DNA from: a virus
Virus record (IMG/VR): IMGVR_UViG_3300030333_002570
Coordinates: 62,001-126,000 of that record
Strand: one strand, 5' to 3'
Length of the DNA stretch: 64,000 nt
Part shown: positions 49,601-56,562 of the stretch, piece after piece
Position numbering within the stretch: the first letter of the stretch is position 1
How the letters are laid out: the number at the start of each line of letters is the position of its first letter
The notes under the pieces: model-generated
The model's input: only the letters and a program-made list of their open reading frames with translations
What the model was told of the DNA's origin: nothing
Databases searched by the model: none
Position numbers and translations under genes: made by a program

Positions 49601-51449
49601 TCGTGCAGACGCAAGAGTGGCTGCTGCTACTGGTGCAAACTTAGATCTATCAAGTAAGTCTACAACTGACCTTTCTGAAGGAACTAATCAATACTATACA
49701 GAAGCAAGAGTTCAAGCAAAACTTGACAATGCTTATGAACAACTAAGAGCAATGTTGAATAACCTTGCTACTGCAACAACACTAAAACTAAATCTATCTG
49801 GAGATCCAACTCCTGGTGCAGTTGTAACTCTTGGATCTATCTCTAATGGTGGTCTTGGTGGATACACTGCTGGAACAAATGTTGCTACTACAGGTGGAAC
49901 TGGATCGTCATTAACAGTTGATACTACAGTAACAAATGGTGCTATAACTGGAATTGCTTTAAACACTGCAGGTACTGGTTATCTTATTGGTGATACAATC
50001 ACAATTACTAACCCTAATCTAGGTGGTGTTAAGACACTTAACCTTGGATCACTATCTAACGGTGTTGGTGGATTTACTTCTGGAACTGCTGTTGCTACTT
50101 CATCCTCTGGATCAGGAACTAATTGCACAGTTGATACAACTGCTGATGGCAACGGTGCTATTACTAACGTAGTAATTAACGCTGCAGGGTCTGGTTATGC
50201 CATTGGAGAGACCTTAACCATTACTAACCCTAACGCAGGTGGTGTAGCAACCGTAGACACGCTTGTAGGTGGCACAGGATATGCTAATGGAACTGCTATT
50301 GCTACTACAGGTGGTGGAGGATCAAATTTAACACTTGATCTTACAACCTCTAATGGTGTGGTAACTGGAGCAACAATTAATGCTGCTGGTACAGGATACG
50401 CTGTAGATGACACAATCACTATTGTAAATGCTAATGCAACTGGTATTAGGACTCTTGGTTCTATAGCAACTGCTGGAACAGGATATGCTAATGGAACTGC
50501 TATTGCTACTTCTGCTTCTGCTTCTGGATCTTCTGCAACTGTTGACATTACAGTTGATGGATCTGGTGCTGTAACAGGTGTCACAATTAATGATGATGGA
50601 ACAAACTATGCTGCTTCTGAAGTATTAACAATTACTAACGCTAATGCATCTGGAGTTAAGACTCTTGGAACTATCTCTGCTGCTGGTACTGGTTACACTG
50701 CTGCAAATGGAGTTGCTACAACTTCATCTGGATCAGGAACAGGATTGACTGTTGACATTACAGTTTCTGCTGGTGGTGTTGCTACTGTCGCAATTAATGA
50801 TGATGGATTAAATTATGCAGCATCTGAAGTAATTACTATCACTAATGCTAATGCAACTGGTGTTAAGACTCTTGGATCAATCACTGCTGCAGGAACTGGA
50901 TATACAGAAGGAACTACTACTGGAGTTGCTACAACTTCATCTGGATCAGGAACAGGACTAACAGTCGATGTTACTGCTGATGCATCAGGAAATGTCACTG
51001 GAGTTGCAATTAATGATGATGGATTGACTTATGCAGCATCTGAAATTATAACTATATCAGGTAGTGGTAATGGTGATGCAACCATAACGGTATCTGCTAT
51101 TCATGGAAATGGAGCACAGATTCCAGTATCCGCTATACATGGTAATGGATGCACAATTCCTGTATCTGCTATTCATGGAAATGGAGCAACAGTTGATGTT
51201 GCTACAATCTATGCTAATGCAACAGTTAATACTTCTACAGTATTCACTAATGCAACCTTTGCACTTGCTGACATCACAACGATGGAAATTGGTGCAACAG
51301 TAACTGGAGCAACCTCTGGTACAACTGGAGTTATAACTGCTATGGATGCGACTTCAGTCACAGTTGATAATGTTGATGGTTTCTACAAAAAAGGAGAAAC
51401 CGTTGGTGCTAATGATGTCACTAATCTGACTATAAGTTCATTCGGATAA
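43626..51449 (+). CDS. 2,607-residue repetitive tail-fibre-like protein
   Basis: The N-terminus (NRIQLRRGGAQDWANSNP, then LAQGELGIELDTGRFKIGDG) is the short attachment module found at the start of many tail fibres and the Mtd tropism protein. Repeats follow. A long module containing DDPIITLGGDTAPGS appears twice (about residues 562-615 and 1247-1300). ADNKxFxIxNxxxVDKFTVDTDNGNT units occur at about 930-1240, TADESxDTSCNVxF units at about 1600-1700, and xNLFFTNERVDDRLN/VTQADINTDN units at about 1785-2025. GTGY-type units run over about 2065-2480, then three SAIHGNG units and a C-terminal GETV module. No chaperone or enzymatic domain is visible. It is probably a trimeric fibre or whisker contacting the host surface. 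It stands alone between a terminator and the neck genes. Confidence 0.8.
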   Translation: MANRIQLRRGGAQDWANSNPTLAQGELGIELDTGRFKIGDGVTAWNTLRYERPVESTSNTANTLVQRDADGNFSAGTITSTIIGNSSTASRLASARQITLSDDIVGSGVFDGSANLTISTGLQLISTLPHYDGTAGASATYTKVTVDAKGRITNASTPSTLADYNLNGTVEGSSAQPYDLDLVAIAGLTTTGIIARTSGGAMSTRTITGTATRIGLTNGNGVSGNPTIDLITTAVTAGDYNTESLTSVSGAGSGGEPFGTETVNATKFTVDAYGRLTSATNVPIATAVEGTDAAAYNAATTYSRGDRITNASKLYQAIAGISAGAGAPTHSDTSDAGSWRHLGAVTTKQKGLASFAQEDFDVSAGGHVNIAAAGVDNSQLQNSRISFADGNAKEDFDLDQELTATTGYRGFNKLNYIKINDTSGNLLFGANNTGDSGAGEVDINVRSYFSDPDITLNASTSQTLDKIGDGNLTFQTTQNSSSARSLSILATNSGAGASNIVITAEDKVTITASEGTNGKVQVEDTYFQGDYIASSAATMILDPGDDRATSGKVQIMGDLQVDGTTTTINSTVTTVDDPIITLGGDTAPGSDDNKDRGVEFRYYDASAKIGFFGYDDSAADLGGHTGAFTFLYDATNTSEVFTGTDAGIIAGNLKLTTNTNSTSNTTGDLVVAGGVGIGDDVNIGGLLDVDGTFRANSTSRFDDNIVFQGASKTLELKNGSGTTKTTLHTTTGNAEFGGIVTVTGNTDLNSNLNVASLVHLESTDEPNIALNGGTNLYEIQSSDYGALRVDGGGYVDKDILFNGDIYINGDLNQRDSGTESWGFRNWLQVRYKGRFGSSVAYNPTYATHNTSNLRVYGGAGVAQNLHVGATGSGEGFFVGKKNSGDTVKFSVLGASGDTTIVGDLTVNSAVDFDTTLNVDGAATFQDNVTINADNKMFTIENNSAVDQFTVDTDNGNTYVGGSLTVDDAAELNSTLNVDAGATFQDNVTINADNKFFKVQNNSSVDKFTVDTDNGNTVIAGTLDVTSNVGIDGNFDIATSKFTVAASTGNTVIDGTVDIDEQLTVTSGVTINDANKTFTIQNGAGTPVTKFEVDTDNGNTNIIGTLTVGDATQINDTFGVSGVVTATNNTEQTLTGSYAADGAGRFSGGIGLAKNLAVGGSARIYGNTELTGSLDLNSSADISGALVCNDNVNIKADNKMFTIETAAGVDKFTVDTDNGNTDIRGTLDVGGDITAESNFTVTGNLTVNGTTTQVNSTVTTYDDPIITLGGDTAPGSNDGKDRGVEFRYYDGSAKIGFFGYDRSTSEFAFLTSASNSSEVLTGTDGALRVGSVHVTGAGTSLDVDNNLNVDGTATIDGQITSNLADGTAPFVITSTTKVNNLNVDRLDNMTTASANTASTVVNRDSSGDFAANQITAASAAGAGAGFLGNASSADVWKTARTLTIDGVVDGSVSVTGGADFTVTTTFNDADITALAAMSGTGYVVRTAANTYAQRTLAVTASSGITLTNADGVAGNTTINVASASTNAANNLVIRDGSGDFAANEITSDLVGNLTGATSTAKNLNPAADSTYDLGTNTVRWQTLYADTVNATTYVGSLTGTSSDAAAITVADESADTSCNVVFVTAATGSLPPKTGTNLTFNSSTGNLAATTFTGLVVGDVTGDVTGNADTATLASTVTVADESTDTSCNVLFTTAATGSLGVKSGTNLTFDSANGVLTTTSVTGNLTGNLIATTSTAKNINPASDSAHDLGSNTVRWQNVYADAANITAITGTLTGTASSIANHDTDALSEGSTNLYFTNERVDDRLNDVIVAGTGVTKVYDDAANTYTLSVTQADIDTDNITEGGNNLFFTNERVDDRLNSVIIAGTGVTKVYDDAANTYTLSVTQADVNSDNITEGSTNLFTTAARTRTHFTYGTGITHSTGTLSVTQADINTDNVTEGSTNLFTTAARTRGHFTYGTGITHSSGTLSVTQADINTDNITEGSTNVFFTNTRADARVAAATGANLDLSSKSTTDLSEGTNQYYTEARVQAKLDNAYEQLRAMLNNLATATTLKLNLSGDPTPGAVVTLGSISNGGLGGYTAGTNVATTGGTGSSLTVDTTVTNGAITGIALNTAGTGYLIGDTITITNPNLGGVKTLNLGSLSNGVGGFTSGTAVATSSSGSGTNCTVDTTADGNGAITNVVINAAGSGYAIGETLTITNPNAGGVATVDTLVGGTGYANGTAIATTGGGGSNLTLDLTTSNGVVTGATINAAGTGYAVDDTITIVNANATGIRTLGSIATAGTGYANGTAIATSASASGSSATVDITVDGSGAVTGVTINDDGTNYAASEVLTITNANASGVKTLGTISAAGTGYTAANGVATTSSGSGTGLTVDITVSAGGVATVAINDDGLNYAASEVITITNANATGVKTLGSITAAGTGYTEGTTTGVATTSSGSGTGLTVDVTADASGNVTGVAINDDGLTYAASEIITISGSGNGDATITVSAIHGNGAQIPVSAIHGNGCTIPVSAIHGNGATVDVATIYANATVNTSTVFTNATFALADITTMEIGATVTGATSGTTGVITAMDATSVTVDNVDGFYKKGETVGANDVTNLTISSFG
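48982..49710 (+). repeat. Tandem fibre repeats (FTNERVDDRLN / SVTQADINTDN)
   Basis: Five or six units of about 40-50 residues, alternating between FTNERVDDRLN with VTKVYDDAANTYTLSVTQAD and TTAARTRxHFTYGTGITHS with GTLSVTQAD. Units share an xDNxTEGxxNLF linker. The last unit ends in LSEGTNQYYTEARVQAKL. This repeat class is common in marine phage fibres. Confidence 0.85.
49815..51065 (+). repeat. Tandem GTGY / ITNANATGVKTLGSI repeats
   Basis: About seven units of roughly 55-60 residues, each with TLGSIxxAGTGYxxG, then VATTSSGSGTGLTVD, then VAINDDGLxYAASE, then TITNANA. The last three or four units are the most alike, suggesting recent expansion at the 3' end of the block. Confidence 0.85.
51088..51198 (+). 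repeat. Three short SAIHGNG repeats
   Basis: Three 12-residue units (VSAIHGNGAQIP, VSAIHGNGCTIP, VSAIHGNGATVD) in direct succession. The first and third are nearly identical in DNA (TATCTGCTATTCATGGAAAT). They place a His in each unit at regular spacing, reminiscent of the metal-binding HxH positions of fibre needle tips, though here each unit has a single His. Confidence 0.8.
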
Positions 51450-51455
51450 TAAGAT

Positions 51456-52262
51456 ATGTCTGCTACTAGACCCGCTTCTAAAACAGAATTAAGGGATTAT
51501 GCTCTTCGTAGGTTAGGTTATCCTACGATAGACATCAACGTTGCGACTGAGCAATTAGATGATCTAATAGAAGAAGCAATCGATTACTACCAAGAATATC
51601 ATTATAATGGAAGTTATAAAACTTTCATGAGAATTGAAGTAACCGATGCAATTCAAACTGCTGCACAAGCATTTACTCAAGAAGGTTCTACTGCATGGTA
51701 TGGTTTAGATAACTATGTTTCTACACCACCAGGAATGTTGGGTGTTAATCATGTTTATACAGGAATCGGTGCATCGAGTATAGTACCAGGCAATATATTC
51801 AATATCAAATATCAGATCTTCTTGAATGACATCTATGCTATGACGCATGGTCATATCTTACATTATTTCCTTACATCTCAATATCTTGAGACTCTTGATT
51901 GGGTAACTAACTCACAAGCAAACCGTAGAGTTAAATGGAATGAACATCAAAATAGATTATATCTCGATTTTGATTGGGCAGATTTAAATGCGGGTGATTA
52001 TATAATGGTAGATATGCAGATGAGACAAGATCCTGTAACATACACCGATATGTTTAATGACAATTGGTTAAAAGATTATGTTGAAGCCTTGTTTCAACAG
52101 CAATGGGGTCGTAACCTAAGTAAATATGACGGCATTCAAATGTTGGGTGGTGTCACACTTAATGGTAGACAAATTTTAGAGGATGGTTCTAAATTCAAGA
52201 CTGATCTTGAAGAGGAACTTCGTGATCGTTATGAGATTCCACCAATGGACTTAGTGGGGTAA
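51456..52262 (+). CDS. 13: Neck protein gp13
   Basis: A 268-residue protein with the conserved cyanophage gp13 opening (SKTELRDYALRRLGYPTIDI, then EEAIDYYQEYHYNG) and a middle part containing LETLDWVTNSQANRRVKWNE. T4 gp13 (309 residues) joins gp14 to close the filled head and form the neck to which the tail attaches. It precedes gene 14 by 4 nt, keeping the T4 order 13-14-15. Confidence 0.9.
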   Translation: MSATRPASKTELRDYALRRLGYPTIDINVATEQLDDLIEEAIDYYQEYHYNGSYKTFMRIEVTDAIQTAAQAFTQEGSTAWYGLDNYVSTPPGMLGVNHVYTGIGASSIVPGNIFNIKYQIFLNDIYAMTHGHILHYFLTSQYLETLDWVTNSQANRRVKWNEHQNRLYLDFDWADLNAGDYIMVDMQMRQDPVTYTDMFNDNWLKDYVEALFQQQWGRNLSKYDGIQMLGGVTLNGRQILEDGSKFKTDLEEELRDRYEIPPMDLVG

Positions 52263-52266
52263 CTAA

Positions 52267-53193
52267 ATGACTTTTAGAAATACACCAGCACAAGATTACG
52301 TTCAATCCGATTATACGTCTTCATCCCGTTTACAAATAAACGGTTCTGCTCAAGAGCAGAAATTCATGGAAAACCTTATCGTAGAAAGCATTGAAATTTA
52401 TGGGCAAGACATATATTATGTACCGAGAACTATCGTCAATCGTGACACGGTTTTCGGAGAAGATTCGGACGGTAAGTTCGAGTCTGCAAAACCAATCCGA
52501 GCCTATGTCAATAATGTCGAAGGATGGGAAGGACAAGGTGAGTTACTTACAAAATTTGGAATACGCATCGAAGATAAAACGACGTTTATCTTCTCCCGTG
52601 AAAAGTTTAAAGAAAAGGTTGACGACTCTACAGTCCTTAATGTTGAAGGAAGACCAAACGAGGGGGATCTAATATGGTTCCCAATAACAAAGCATTTATT
52701 TGAAATACAATTTGTAGAAGTCGAACGTCCTTTCTATCAGTTAGGAAAAGGATACGTTTGGGAATGTCAGTGTGAACTCTTCGAGTACAGTGATGAAGAG
52801 ATCAATACTGGTATTACAGATCTTGATGCTATCGAGACTGCTTTTGCAAATGCTATTACAGTTGGTCTCGTAGCTGGTGGAAGTGGAGATTTTACTGTTG
52901 GAGAAACTGTTACTGGAGGATCATCAAATGTTACGGCTGAGGTTAAGTCTTGGGATTCTGCTACTAGGACTCTCATCGTTATCAATCGTTCTGGTATCTT
53001 TACTATCCCAGAGACAATTACGGGGGGAACCTCTAGTGCCTCTTGGACAACTGCTACATATAATACAATAGATAATAAGGCAGTTACCTATGATCAAAAT
53101 TATGAATTTGAAACTGCTGACGACGATATCATCGATTTCTCCGAATCCAACCCCTTTGGTTCAGTTGGAAACACTACTGACTTGACAATCTAA
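52267..53193 (+). CDS. 14: Neck protein gp14
   Basis: A 308-residue protein with the gp14 N-terminal features of cyanophages (EQKFMENLIVESIEIYGQDI, then YYVPRTIVNRDTVFGED) and LGKGYVWECQCELFEYSDEE near residue 170. It forms the neck with gp13. An inserted beta module at about residues 203-265 contains two GETVTGG/PETITGG motifs, the same module found in several tail proteins of this window. The C-terminus (FSESNPFGSVGNT) is typical. It shares 1 nt with gene 15 (TAATG). Confidence 0.9.
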   Translation: MTFRNTPAQDYVQSDYTSSSRLQINGSAQEQKFMENLIVESIEIYGQDIYYVPRTIVNRDTVFGEDSDGKFESAKPIRAYVNNVEGWEGQGELLTKFGIRIEDKTTFIFSREKFKEKVDDSTVLNVEGRPNEGDLIWFPITKHLFEIQFVEVERPFYQLGKGYVWECQCELFEYSDEEINTGITDLDAIETAFANAITVGLVAGGSGDFTVGETVTGGSSNVTAEVKSWDSATRTLIVINRSGIFTIPETITGGTSSASWTTATYNTIDNKAVTYDQNYEFETADDDIIDFSESNPFGSVGNTTDLTI

Positions 53194-54224
53194 TGCTAGG
53201 AACTTACTCGTATAACGAAATTTTTCGTAAAACTATTATTGCCTTTGGTACTCTATTCAATAATATTGAATTGAGAAGACAAGATGAGGTGATGAAAGTC
53301 CCACTTGCTTATGGTCCTAAGCAAAAGTTTTTAGCACGTTTAGATCAAAATCCAGATCCAACAAACAAAAGAGTTCAAATTACTCTTCCTAGAATATCAT
53401 TTGAAATATCTGGAGTCTCTTATGATTCTACAAGAAAAGTTTCTCCAACTCAAAAGATAAAAATTAAAAAGGATTCTAGCAAGAACTATAATACATTCAT
53501 GCCAGTACCATATAATCTTGATTTTGAGATGGCAATTATCTCAAAGAATCAGGATGATGGTCTTCAGATTTTAGAACAAATATTACCAAACTTTCAACCT
53601 CATTTTAATCTTTCAGTTAAACTATTATCTAGTATGCAGGAAGTTAAAGATGTTCCTGTAGTTTTAAATAACCTTGATTATGAGGATGACTATGAAGGAG
53701 ATTTTTCTAGTCGTAGAGCAATCATTTATACGTTACAATTTACAGTAAAGACATACTTATACGGACCAATATCCGAGTCTAAGACTATCAGAAAGGCACA
53801 GGTCGATTACTATACATCAACCAATCAAACTTCTGCACCAAGAGAAGTTCGTTATGCTGTTCAACCTCAATCCACTATTGATAGGGATGGAGTAGTAGTT
53901 ACACAAACAAGTGCTGCACTTGGATTAACTGCTACATCATTAACTGTTGCTGATGCTTCTAGTATTGCTCAGTGGGATAACATTTACATTGGTACTGAGA
54001 CAATGAGAGTATCTAAGAAGGTTTCTAATACTCTTACTGTTATTCGTGGTCATGCTGGAACTACTGCTGCTAGTCATGCATCAGGTGCTAATGTGTATAA
54101 GATAGATGCTGCAGATGATGCTTTACTTGAGGCAGATGACGACTTTGGATTTAATGAATTAACCAGTGTATTTACTGATATGAAGAAATATAATCCTATA
54201 AGTGGTAGTGATGAGGCAATCTAA
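53193..54224 (+). CDS. 15: Tail sheath stabiliser and completion protein gp15
   Basis: A 343-residue protein. The first 220 residues carry the gp15 signature (YNEIFRKTIIAFGTLFNNIE, VPLAYGPKQKFLARLDQNPD, LPRISFEISGVSYDSTRK). gp15 hexamers cap the tail and connect it to the neck. T4 gp15 is 272 residues; the excess is explained by an inserted 'RG' beta module near residues 250-305 (TSLTVADASSIAQWDNIYIG, then VIRGHAGTTAASHASG). The original C-terminal end (DDFGFNELTSVFTDMKKYNP) is preserved after it. It overlaps genes 14 and 16 by 1 nt each. Confidence 0.9.
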   Translation: MLGTYSYNEIFRKTIIAFGTLFNNIELRRQDEVMKVPLAYGPKQKFLARLDQNPDPTNKRVQITLPRISFEISGVSYDSTRKVSPTQKIKIKKDSSKNYNTFMPVPYNLDFEMAIISKNQDDGLQILEQILPNFQPHFNLSVKLLSSMQEVKDVPVVLNNLDYEDDYEGDFSSRRAIIYTLQFTVKTYLYGPISESKTIRKAQVDYYTSTNQTSAPREVRYAVQPQSTIDRDGVVVTQTSAALGLTATSLTVADASSIAQWDNIYIGTETMRVSKKVSNTLTVIRGHAGTTAASHASGANVYKIDAADDALLEADDDFGFNELTSVFTDMKKYNPISGSDEAI

Positions 54225-54646
54225 TGAAAGAATTCGACGGTCTTAATAATGCTTTTGGTGCTGAACCGTCAGAGTTACAAAAGCATGTAGAGAGTGTAAA
54301 ACCCAGTCTTAAAAAAAGTGAAGAAGGAGATGTAAAGCAAGACTATGAAATGAGTCGTGCTAACTTACATAATCTAGTAATGAAAGGCCAAGAAGCATTA
54401 GATGGTATCATGGATGTTGCACAGAGTAGTGATCATCCTAGAGCATATGAAGTTGCTGCTTTAATGATTAAAAACGTTGCAGATACAACAGATAAGTTAA
54501 TTGATTTGCAACGTAAAATGAAAGAATTAGATGCTGAAGAAAAGAAAGGACCGACAAATGTTACTAATGCAATGTTTGTTGGTAGCACTGCTGATCTTCA
54601 GAAGATGTTAAAAAATATAAATAATAACACAACTGAATCAACATAG
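54224..54646 (+). CDS. 16: Terminase small subunit gp16
   Basis: A 140-residue, mainly helical protein right after gene 15, as in T4. The central segments YEMSRANLHNLVMKGQEALD and AYEVAALMIKNVADTTDKLI are typical of gp16-type small terminases, which form rings that regulate the gp17 packaging motor. In T4 genes 16 and 17 are adjacent; here about 3.9 kb of other genes separate them. Confidence 0.85.
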   Translation: MKEFDGLNNAFGAEPSELQKHVESVKPSLKKSEEGDVKQDYEMSRANLHNLVMKGQEALDGIMDVAQSSDHPRAYEVAALMIKNVADTTDKLIDLQRKMKELDAEEKKGPTNVTNAMFVGSTADLQKMLKNINNNTTEST

Positions 54647-54654
54647 ACACGACA

Positions 54655-55188
54655 ATGACAGTTATAAACGTATTAAGTACTAACGCTATTGCAGCAGATG
54701 CGACAGAATATCAAGTTGTAAAGACTGGATTCTATCGTATTGTGGCTACCGCAGGCGATGCTACTGTAGCATTTAATGACGGACCAGCAATTACATTGAT
54801 TGGTGACGAGGCACTTTTAGTTAAAGGTGGTAAACCTGGACATGCTAAAGTAGTTAAGGCAGTAGATGATTCTACAGCAGATTATCAATTAGGATTACAT
54901 CTGCATGAAACATCATCACAACATCCTTTCTCTAGTGGCGATTATATCGCTGTTGAAGATGATAGTACTTCACCTGCTATTGATAGCAACTTCCTTTCTG
55001 CAGGCACTGTAGGTAAGAAGATAACAGCAGTTGTAAACAATACGATTTCTACAGATATAAATTCATCAAGTGCTTCTGCTGACTACACATATGCATCTGG
55101 TCCTCAAGCAGTTGTCAAACGTTGCGTTAAAGTCGCAGTGACTGGCAATGCAATTGTACTAGAGGAGATACAAGTAGTCGGAGGTTAA
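54655..55188 (+). CDS. Putative virion structural protein (unknown function)
   Basis: A 177-residue beta-rich protein with many Ala, Thr and Val and no charged or membrane segments of note. The opening (INVLSTNAIAADATEYQVVK) and FYRIVATAGDATVAFNDGPA resemble a small structural protein often seen between genes 16 and 17 of cyanophages. ALLVKGGKPGHAKVVKAVD follows. A head-decoration or neck role is possible, but nothing in the sequence settles it. Spacing to the next gene is 1 nt, so translation is probably coupled. Confidence 0.65.
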   Translation: MTVINVLSTNAIAADATEYQVVKTGFYRIVATAGDATVAFNDGPAITLIGDEALLVKGGKPGHAKVVKAVDDSTADYQLGLHLHETSSQHPFSSGDYIAVEDDSTSPAIDSNFLSAGTVGKKITAVVNNTISTDINSSSASADYTYASGPQAVVKRCVKVAVTGNAIVLEEIQVVGG

Positions 55189-55189
55189 T

Positions 55190-55852
55190 ATGCCAGCCGT
55201 CAATCAGGAAGCAGAACGTATAGTTCGAGGGATGAAGAACAAAAGTGCTCATCGCTTTAGAAAATTATATGGTAAACGTGACAAAGAAGTCATGTATGCT
55301 ACTGCTAATAAGCTCGCACAGAAGGAACAACTAAAAGTTATGTATTACGCTGATTTCATTAAACTAGTTGAAGGAAATCCCACCACTAGAATGTTAACCA
55401 AGTCTAAGACAAAAGTGACTGGTCACATAAGTGCTGATAGAGGATCTGATGAAAAGGCGAATCGTACAAAACGCAAGGGTTTAGAAAAAGATTTAAAAAA
55501 GAAAGGCATCGGATATAAAAAAGGTGTCGGAGAATACAAATACGACGATGGTAAGACAGGAAGAGAAGTATCCTATCAAACTACAAAACCAGATAAAATG
55601 AGCAAGAGACGTTTCGGAAAATTGACTCGTCGTCTTGGTCGTAAACATGGACAAGAATCTGTAATTACCAAAGACAAAAACAAACCCGCAAAGTTGCACT
55701 ATACTGATAAGAGTAAGAAAAAATCTGAGACTGTCGGAAAATCAAAGGCAGGGAAGCACCCAGATAGTTATGGTGAAACTTCAGGAACTAAGGTAAGAAG
55801 TGGAAAACTCCCCAAGAAAACTAACAAAGCAGCCTACCACTACAACAAGTAA
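55190..55852 (+). CDS. Lysine-rich protein with a leader typical of cyanophage virion proteins
   Basis: A 220-residue, highly basic protein. The first 45 residues (ERIVRGMKNKSAHRFRKLYG, then KEVMYATANKLAQKEQ) match a short helical leader I recall at the N-terminus of several cyanophage proteins. Residues about 80-170 form a separate domain: SADRGSDEKANRTKRKGLEK, a GIGYKKGVGEY turn, then LTRRLGRKHGQESVI. The GQESV ending of such a domain recurs in phage proteins of unknown function. The tail is Lys/Gly/Ser-rich and ends in AAYHYNK. It may be a nucleic-acid-associated or head-internal protein; this is inference. Confidence 0.65.
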   Translation: MPAVNQEAERIVRGMKNKSAHRFRKLYGKRDKEVMYATANKLAQKEQLKVMYYADFIKLVEGNPTTRMLTKSKTKVTGHISADRGSDEKANRTKRKGLEKDLKKKGIGYKKGVGEYKYDDGKTGREVSYQTTKPDKMSKRRFGKLTRRLGRKHGQESVITKDKNKPAKLHYTDKSKKKSETVGKSKAGKHPDSYGETSGTKVRSGKLPKKTNKAAYHYNK

Positions 55853-55958
55853 AGATAAAGATAATTTCCAAGAAATATTATTAAGAGAATTAGATAGACT
55901 ACAACAAGAGAAACTTTGTAGGAATACTGTCTCTCGTAATATGTTGGATCGGAAATAA
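55800..55958 (+). CDS. Possible small ORF overlapping the lysine-rich gene
   Basis: A GTG at 55800 opens a 52-codon frame that overlaps the 3' end of the lysine-rich gene by 53 nt in another frame and ends at TAA 55956-55958. The non-overlapping part encodes a charged, probably helical segment (NFQEILLRELDRLQQEKLCR). An AAGG lies about 7 nt before the GTG. It fills a gap otherwise empty of genes. It could also be chance; there is no family match I recognise. Confidence 0.35.
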   Translation: MENSPRKLTKQPTTTTSKDKDNFQEILLRELDRLQQEKLCRNTVSRNMLDRK

Positions 55959-55985
55959 ACTTAGGTATCTATACTTACGTCGCAC

Positions 55986-55993
55986 ACTAAATA
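55986..55993 (+). promoter_or_regulatory. Late-promoter-like octamer ACTAAATA
   Basis: ACTAAATA lies in a gene-free gap, 28 nt before the ATG of the 54-residue protein that starts the petE cluster. The sequence and spacing match the other variant octamers. An early or middle promoter for petE is not excluded. Confidence 0.4.
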
Positions 55994-56020
55994 ATCGAGT
56001 ACTGTGGAGTTGAAACTATC

Positions 56021-56185
56021 ATGTCCCACTATACCGTCGGTTATCACGACAATCAGAGACATATGCAGGAAATTTGCACATATGCACATGATGCATATGA
56101 AGCAATCCAAGACGTAAGGGAGGATGTATCGTACATACACGATCATCCTCATTCTATTGACTATGTTTTGCTCGATAGAGCATGA
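56021..56185 (+). CDS. Small conserved cyanophage protein (54 residues)
   Basis: A short gene. The protein begins SHYTVGYHDNQRHMQEICTY, continues with AHDAYEAIQDVREDVSYIHD and ends HPHSIDYVLLDRA. The arrangement (a YTxGYHD strand, then a helix with AHxAxEAIxxxxEDVxY, then HP) resembles a small protein family I recall from many T4-like cyanophages; function unknown. Its TGA overlaps the petE ATG (ATGA), so it is probably translated together with plastocyanin. WGAG-type spacing (TGGAG at 56005-56009) gives a plausible ribosome site. Confidence 0.8.
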   Translation: MSHYTVGYHDNQRHMQEICTYAHDAYEAIQDVREDVSYIHDHPHSIDYVLLDRA

Positions 56186-56562
56186 CATACATAAAAAAGA
56201 ATCATCAAATTATTACTATGTGGTTGACAAGGTTTATAGCATGGGTGCTAGTATTTGCATCATTAATAACGGTATCAGGAACAGCATATGCTGCTGATAC
56301 TATACAAATGGGTTCAGGAGGAAATCTAATCTTTGAACCTAATGAACTTACAGTTAAAGTAGGTGATACAGTTACATTCGTGAATGGTGAATTACCTCCT
56401 CACAATGTAGTATTTGCTGATCACGATGAGTTATCTCATCCCGATTTAGCATTTATGAGTGGAGAGCAATTTCCAGTTACATTTAATGAAGCAGGAGATT
56501 TTGAGTTTCAATGTGATCCTCATGCTGGTGCAGGTATGAAAGGAGTAATCCACGTTGAGTAA
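56182..56562 (+). CDS. petE: Plastocyanin
   Basis: A 126-residue precursor of the copper protein that carries electrons from cytochrome b6f to photosystem I in the thylakoid lumen. The type-1 copper ligands are all present: His74 (LPPHNVVF), Cys111, His114 and Met119 (CDPHAGAGMKG). A signal peptide with hydrophobic core (WLTRFIAWVLVFASLI) ends in AYA before ADTIQMG, so export to the lumen is expected. The first ATG lies in an ATGA overlap with the previous gene; a second ATG (56218, residue 13) would give a more compact signal peptide and cannot be excluded. Cyanophage petE is a known host-derived gene thought to sustain electron flow during infection. Confidence 0.95.
   Translation: MTYIKKNHQIITMWLTRFIAWVLVFASLITVSGTAYAADTIQMGSGGNLIFEPNELTVKVGDTVTFVNGELPPHNVVFADHDELSHPDLAFMSGEQFPVTFNEAGDFEFQCDPHAGAGMKGVIHVE

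Noticed and set aside
55859-56020. tRNA or structured RNA in the gap before the 54-residue gene
   Set aside because: No cloverleaf arms or CCA-end pattern were found by eye; the gap is largely explained by a small ORF and a promoter-like octamer.
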